From: Geodermatophilus sp. TF02-6
GTDB lineage: Bacteria; Actinomycetota; Actinomycetes; Mycobacteriales; Geodermatophilaceae
DNA: 64,000 nt
Reading direction: 5' to 3'
Assembly (NCBI RefSeq): GCF_003319115.1
Contig: NZ_QOHF01000009.1
Span: 1-64,000, forward strand
Of the stretch, positions 60,655 to 64,000 are shown piece after piece (positions within the stretch are counted from its first letter, which is position 1; every line of letters starts with the position of its first letter). The translations under genes were made by a program, and so were the position numbers. The notes beneath the pieces are model-generated. The model ran no database searches, was not told the origin of the DNA, and saw nothing but the letters and a program-made list of their open reading frames with translations.

Positions 60655-61359
60655 GTGGTGACGGTGACACAACCCGGCCAGCGCAGGACGCCCAGGGCCG
60701 CGAGGACCAACTCGGTCGGCAAGAAGGTCGTGATGGCGGTCAGCGGCATCATCATGCTGCTGTACCTGGTCGCCCACATGATCGGGAACCTCAAGGCCTT
60801 CGCCGGCCGCGAGACCTTCAACAGCTACTCGCACTGGATCCGCACCATCGGCGAACCCGCCGTCCCCGCGCAGACGTTCCTGACGATCATGCGGATCCTG
60901 CTGGTGGTCACCGTGGTCGCGCACTTCTGGGCGGCGATCTCGCTGTGGCGGCAGGCCCGGCGTGCCCGACCCCAGCGGTACGTGACCAAGAAGCCGGCGG
61001 CCCAGAGCTACGCCTCGCGCACCATGCGCTGGGGCGGCGTGATCGTCCTGGCCTTCATCGTCTACCACATCCTCGACCTCACCCTCGGGGTGGCCAACCC
61101 CGAGGGCCCCGGTACCACGCCCTACGACCGGCTGGTCGCCGGGTTCTCCAACCCCCTCGTCGTCGCCTTCTACACGATCGCCCTGGTCCTGCTCGGGATG
61201 CACCTGCGGCACGGGATCTGGAGCGCCACGCAGACGCTGGGGCAGAGCAACAAGCGGCGCGAGAAGACGGTCAACCACTTCGCGCTGGCGTTCTCCGTGC
61301 TGCTGATCGGCGGGTTCCTCATCGTCCCGTTCAGCGTCCTCCTCGGGATCATCGACTAA
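60655..61359 (+). CDS. sdhC: Succinate dehydrogenase cytochrome b subunit
   Basis: A 234-residue membrane anchor of the Bacillus/actinobacterial single-subunit type with five helices. Heme-ligand histidines are likely in LVAHMIGNL, VAHFWAA, VYHILDL and GMHLRHGIW. It carries electrons to menaquinone from SdhAB. GTG 60655 (a second GTG follows at once). First gene of sdhCAB. Confidence 0.93.
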   Translation: MVTVTQPGQRRTPRAARTNSVGKKVVMAVSGIIMLLYLVAHMIGNLKAFAGRETFNSYSHWIRTIGEPAVPAQTFLTIMRILLVVTVVAHFWAAISLWRQARRARPQRYVTKKPAAQSYASRTMRWGGVIVLAFIVYHILDLTLGVANPEGPGTTPYDRLVAGFSNPLVVAFYTIALVLLGMHLRHGIWSATQTLGQSNKRREKTVNHFALAFSVLLIGGFLIVPFSVLLGIID

Positions 61360-61371
61360 GGAGCTCCCGCG

Positions 61372-63301
<1,930 letters not shown>

Positions 63302-63318
<17 letters not shown>

Positions 63319-63390
63319 GAGAGCCCAGCGCAGCGACGAGTGACCGAGCTGCGCGCAGCGACCAGTGACGACCAGCGGAGCTACGAGTGA
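63302..63390. repeat. Four copies of a 17-bp motif across the sdhA-sdhB junction
   Basis: agcgcagctacaagtga (63302-63318, the sdhA end), agcgcagcgacgagtga (63327-63343), gcgcagcgaccagtga (63353-63368) and agcggagctacgagtga (63374-63390) are variants of one unit, each ending in GTGA. The first contains the sdhA stop and the last contains the sdhB GTG start, so the spacer seems built by duplication of the gene end. Confidence 0.8.
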
Positions 63391-64000
63391 CAGCCACACG
63401 TGAGGGCGCGACCTTCGCCACCGGCACGGCCGGCGACGACCCCGCCATGGAGAAGCACGACATGACCCTGACCCTGCGGGTCTGGCGCCAGAAGGGCCCG
63501 CAGCACAAGGGGAAGATGGTCACCTACCGGGTGACCGACATCTCGCCGGACATGTCGTTCCTCGAGATGCTCGACGTCCTCAACGAGCAGCTGATCCTCG
63601 CCGGCGACGACCCGGTGGTCTTCGACCACGACTGCCGCGAGGGCATCTGCGGCAGCTGCGGTCTGATGATCAACGGCCAGGCGCACGGCCCGGAGCAGAC
63701 GACGACGTGCCAGCTGCACATGCGCAAGTTCAAGGACGGCGACTCGATCGACATCGAGCCGTGGCGCGCATCGGCGTTCCCGGTGATCAAGGACCTGTCG
63801 GTCGACCGCCGCGCCCTCGACCGGATCGTCCAGGCCGGCGGGTACATCAGCGCCCCGACCGGCACCGCGCCGGAGGCCCACTCGATCCTGGTCGCCAAGA
63901 AGGACTCCGACGCCGCCTTCGACGCGGCCACCTGCATCGGCTGCGGCGCCTGCGTGGCGGCGTGCCCGAACGCGTCGTCCATGCTGTTCACCGCGGCCAA
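63387..64000 (+). CDS. sdhB: Succinate dehydrogenase iron-sulfur subunit (partial)
   Basis: The first 204 residues of the iron-sulfur subunit; the gene runs past the window end. The [2Fe-2S] cysteines are in [13 protein letters not shown] with a fourth in TTCQLHM, and the first four-iron cluster motif is [13 protein letters not shown]. Passes electrons from SdhA to SdhC. GTG 63387 comes from the last copy of the 17-bp repeat; the N-terminal 25 residues are variable. Confidence 0.93.
   Translation, partial: MTATREGATFATGTAGDDPAMEKHDMTLTLRVWRQKGPQHKGKMVTYRVTDISPDMSFLEMLDVLNEQLILAGDDPVVFDHDCREGICGSCGLMINGQAHGPEQTTTCQLHMRKFKDGDSIDIEPWRASAFPVIKDLSVDRRALDRIVQAGGYISAPTGTAPEAHSILVAKKDSDAAFDAATCIGCGACVAACPNASSMLFTAA

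Overview
The window is a high-GC actinobacterial chromosome segment. Actinobacterial markers are mycothiol deacetylase (mshB), a DUF3117 protein, an AfsR/SARP regulator, a DivIVA-like coiled-coil protein, a LOG-family protein, a seven-iron ferredoxin next to dapC, and many GTG starts. The gene set, the carotenoid genes and a family of GC-rich intergenic repeats suggest Geodermatophilaceae (Blastococcus, Geodermatophilus or Modestobacter); the family assignment is inference. From general knowledge, the core of the window (mshB, fdxA-dapC, dapD/dapE-LOG-DivIVA, tag, DUF3117, glgC/glgA) resembles the Rv1170-Rv1213 region of Mycobacterium tuberculosis, so it is mostly vertically inherited chromosome with small inserted pieces.

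Layout. 1-2.5 kb: an IS1634-family element flanked by an unusually long 82-83 bp direct repeat, abutting a broken ATPase gene. 2.5-9.6 kb: 2H phosphoesterase, divergent glycogen genes glgC/glgA, then a cobalamin-riboswitch-controlled B12 uptake operon (btuFCD) and a GAF regulator. 9.6-18.8 kb: a compact lipoprotein / 30-residue membrane peptide / DUF6766 operon, a CrtI-like desaturase, a large AfsR-type regulator, a DrrAB exporter and a VapBC toxin-antitoxin pair. 18.8-24.7 kb: an unrecognised 486-residue protein, leucyl aminopeptidase, DUF3117, tag, EamA and LysE transporters. 24.8-35.4 kb: Uma2, SRPBCC, DivIVA, LOG, dapE, dapD, alpha/beta hydrolase, a lysozyme-like membrane protein, dapC, fdxA, GNAT, DUF6113 and mshB. 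35.5-41.4 kb: a complete peptide ABC transporter dppABCDF. 41.4-47.8 kb: csbD, a SRPBCC-Nudix fusion, an Rrf2 regulator and assimilatory sulfur genes (cysC, sir, a zinc ribbon, cysH) with a cysteine-type leader peptide ahead of sir, then a pterin dehydratase. 47.9-60.5 kb: a HipA-like kinase/DUF3037 pair, DUF1990, serine hydrolase, FNT channel, large catalase, CrtA-like monooxygenase, GNAT, secreted M1 peptidase, GabD2-type dehydrogenase, and a sulfite-oxidase-like molybdoenzyme with its flavin reductase. 60.6-64 kb: the succinate dehydrogenase operon sdhC-sdhA-sdhB, the last gene cut by the window edge.

How the genes connect. dapC, dapD and dapE are three steps of the succinylase branch of lysine/diaminopimelate synthesis. 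cysC, sir and cysH belong to sulfate assimilation, and mshB (mycothiol) consumes the cysteine produced. csbD and katE each carry a plausible general-stress promoter (G..T N16 GGGTA). The most unusual structural signal is a family of about 57-bp GC-rich palindromic repeats in many gene gaps. Some copies are nested inside others, and two are read into protein-coding frames (pepA C-terminus and the HipA-like kinase). Long near-perfect hairpins at 16.0 and 47.8 kb form a second class. No tRNA, rRNA, CRISPR array or prophage was seen.
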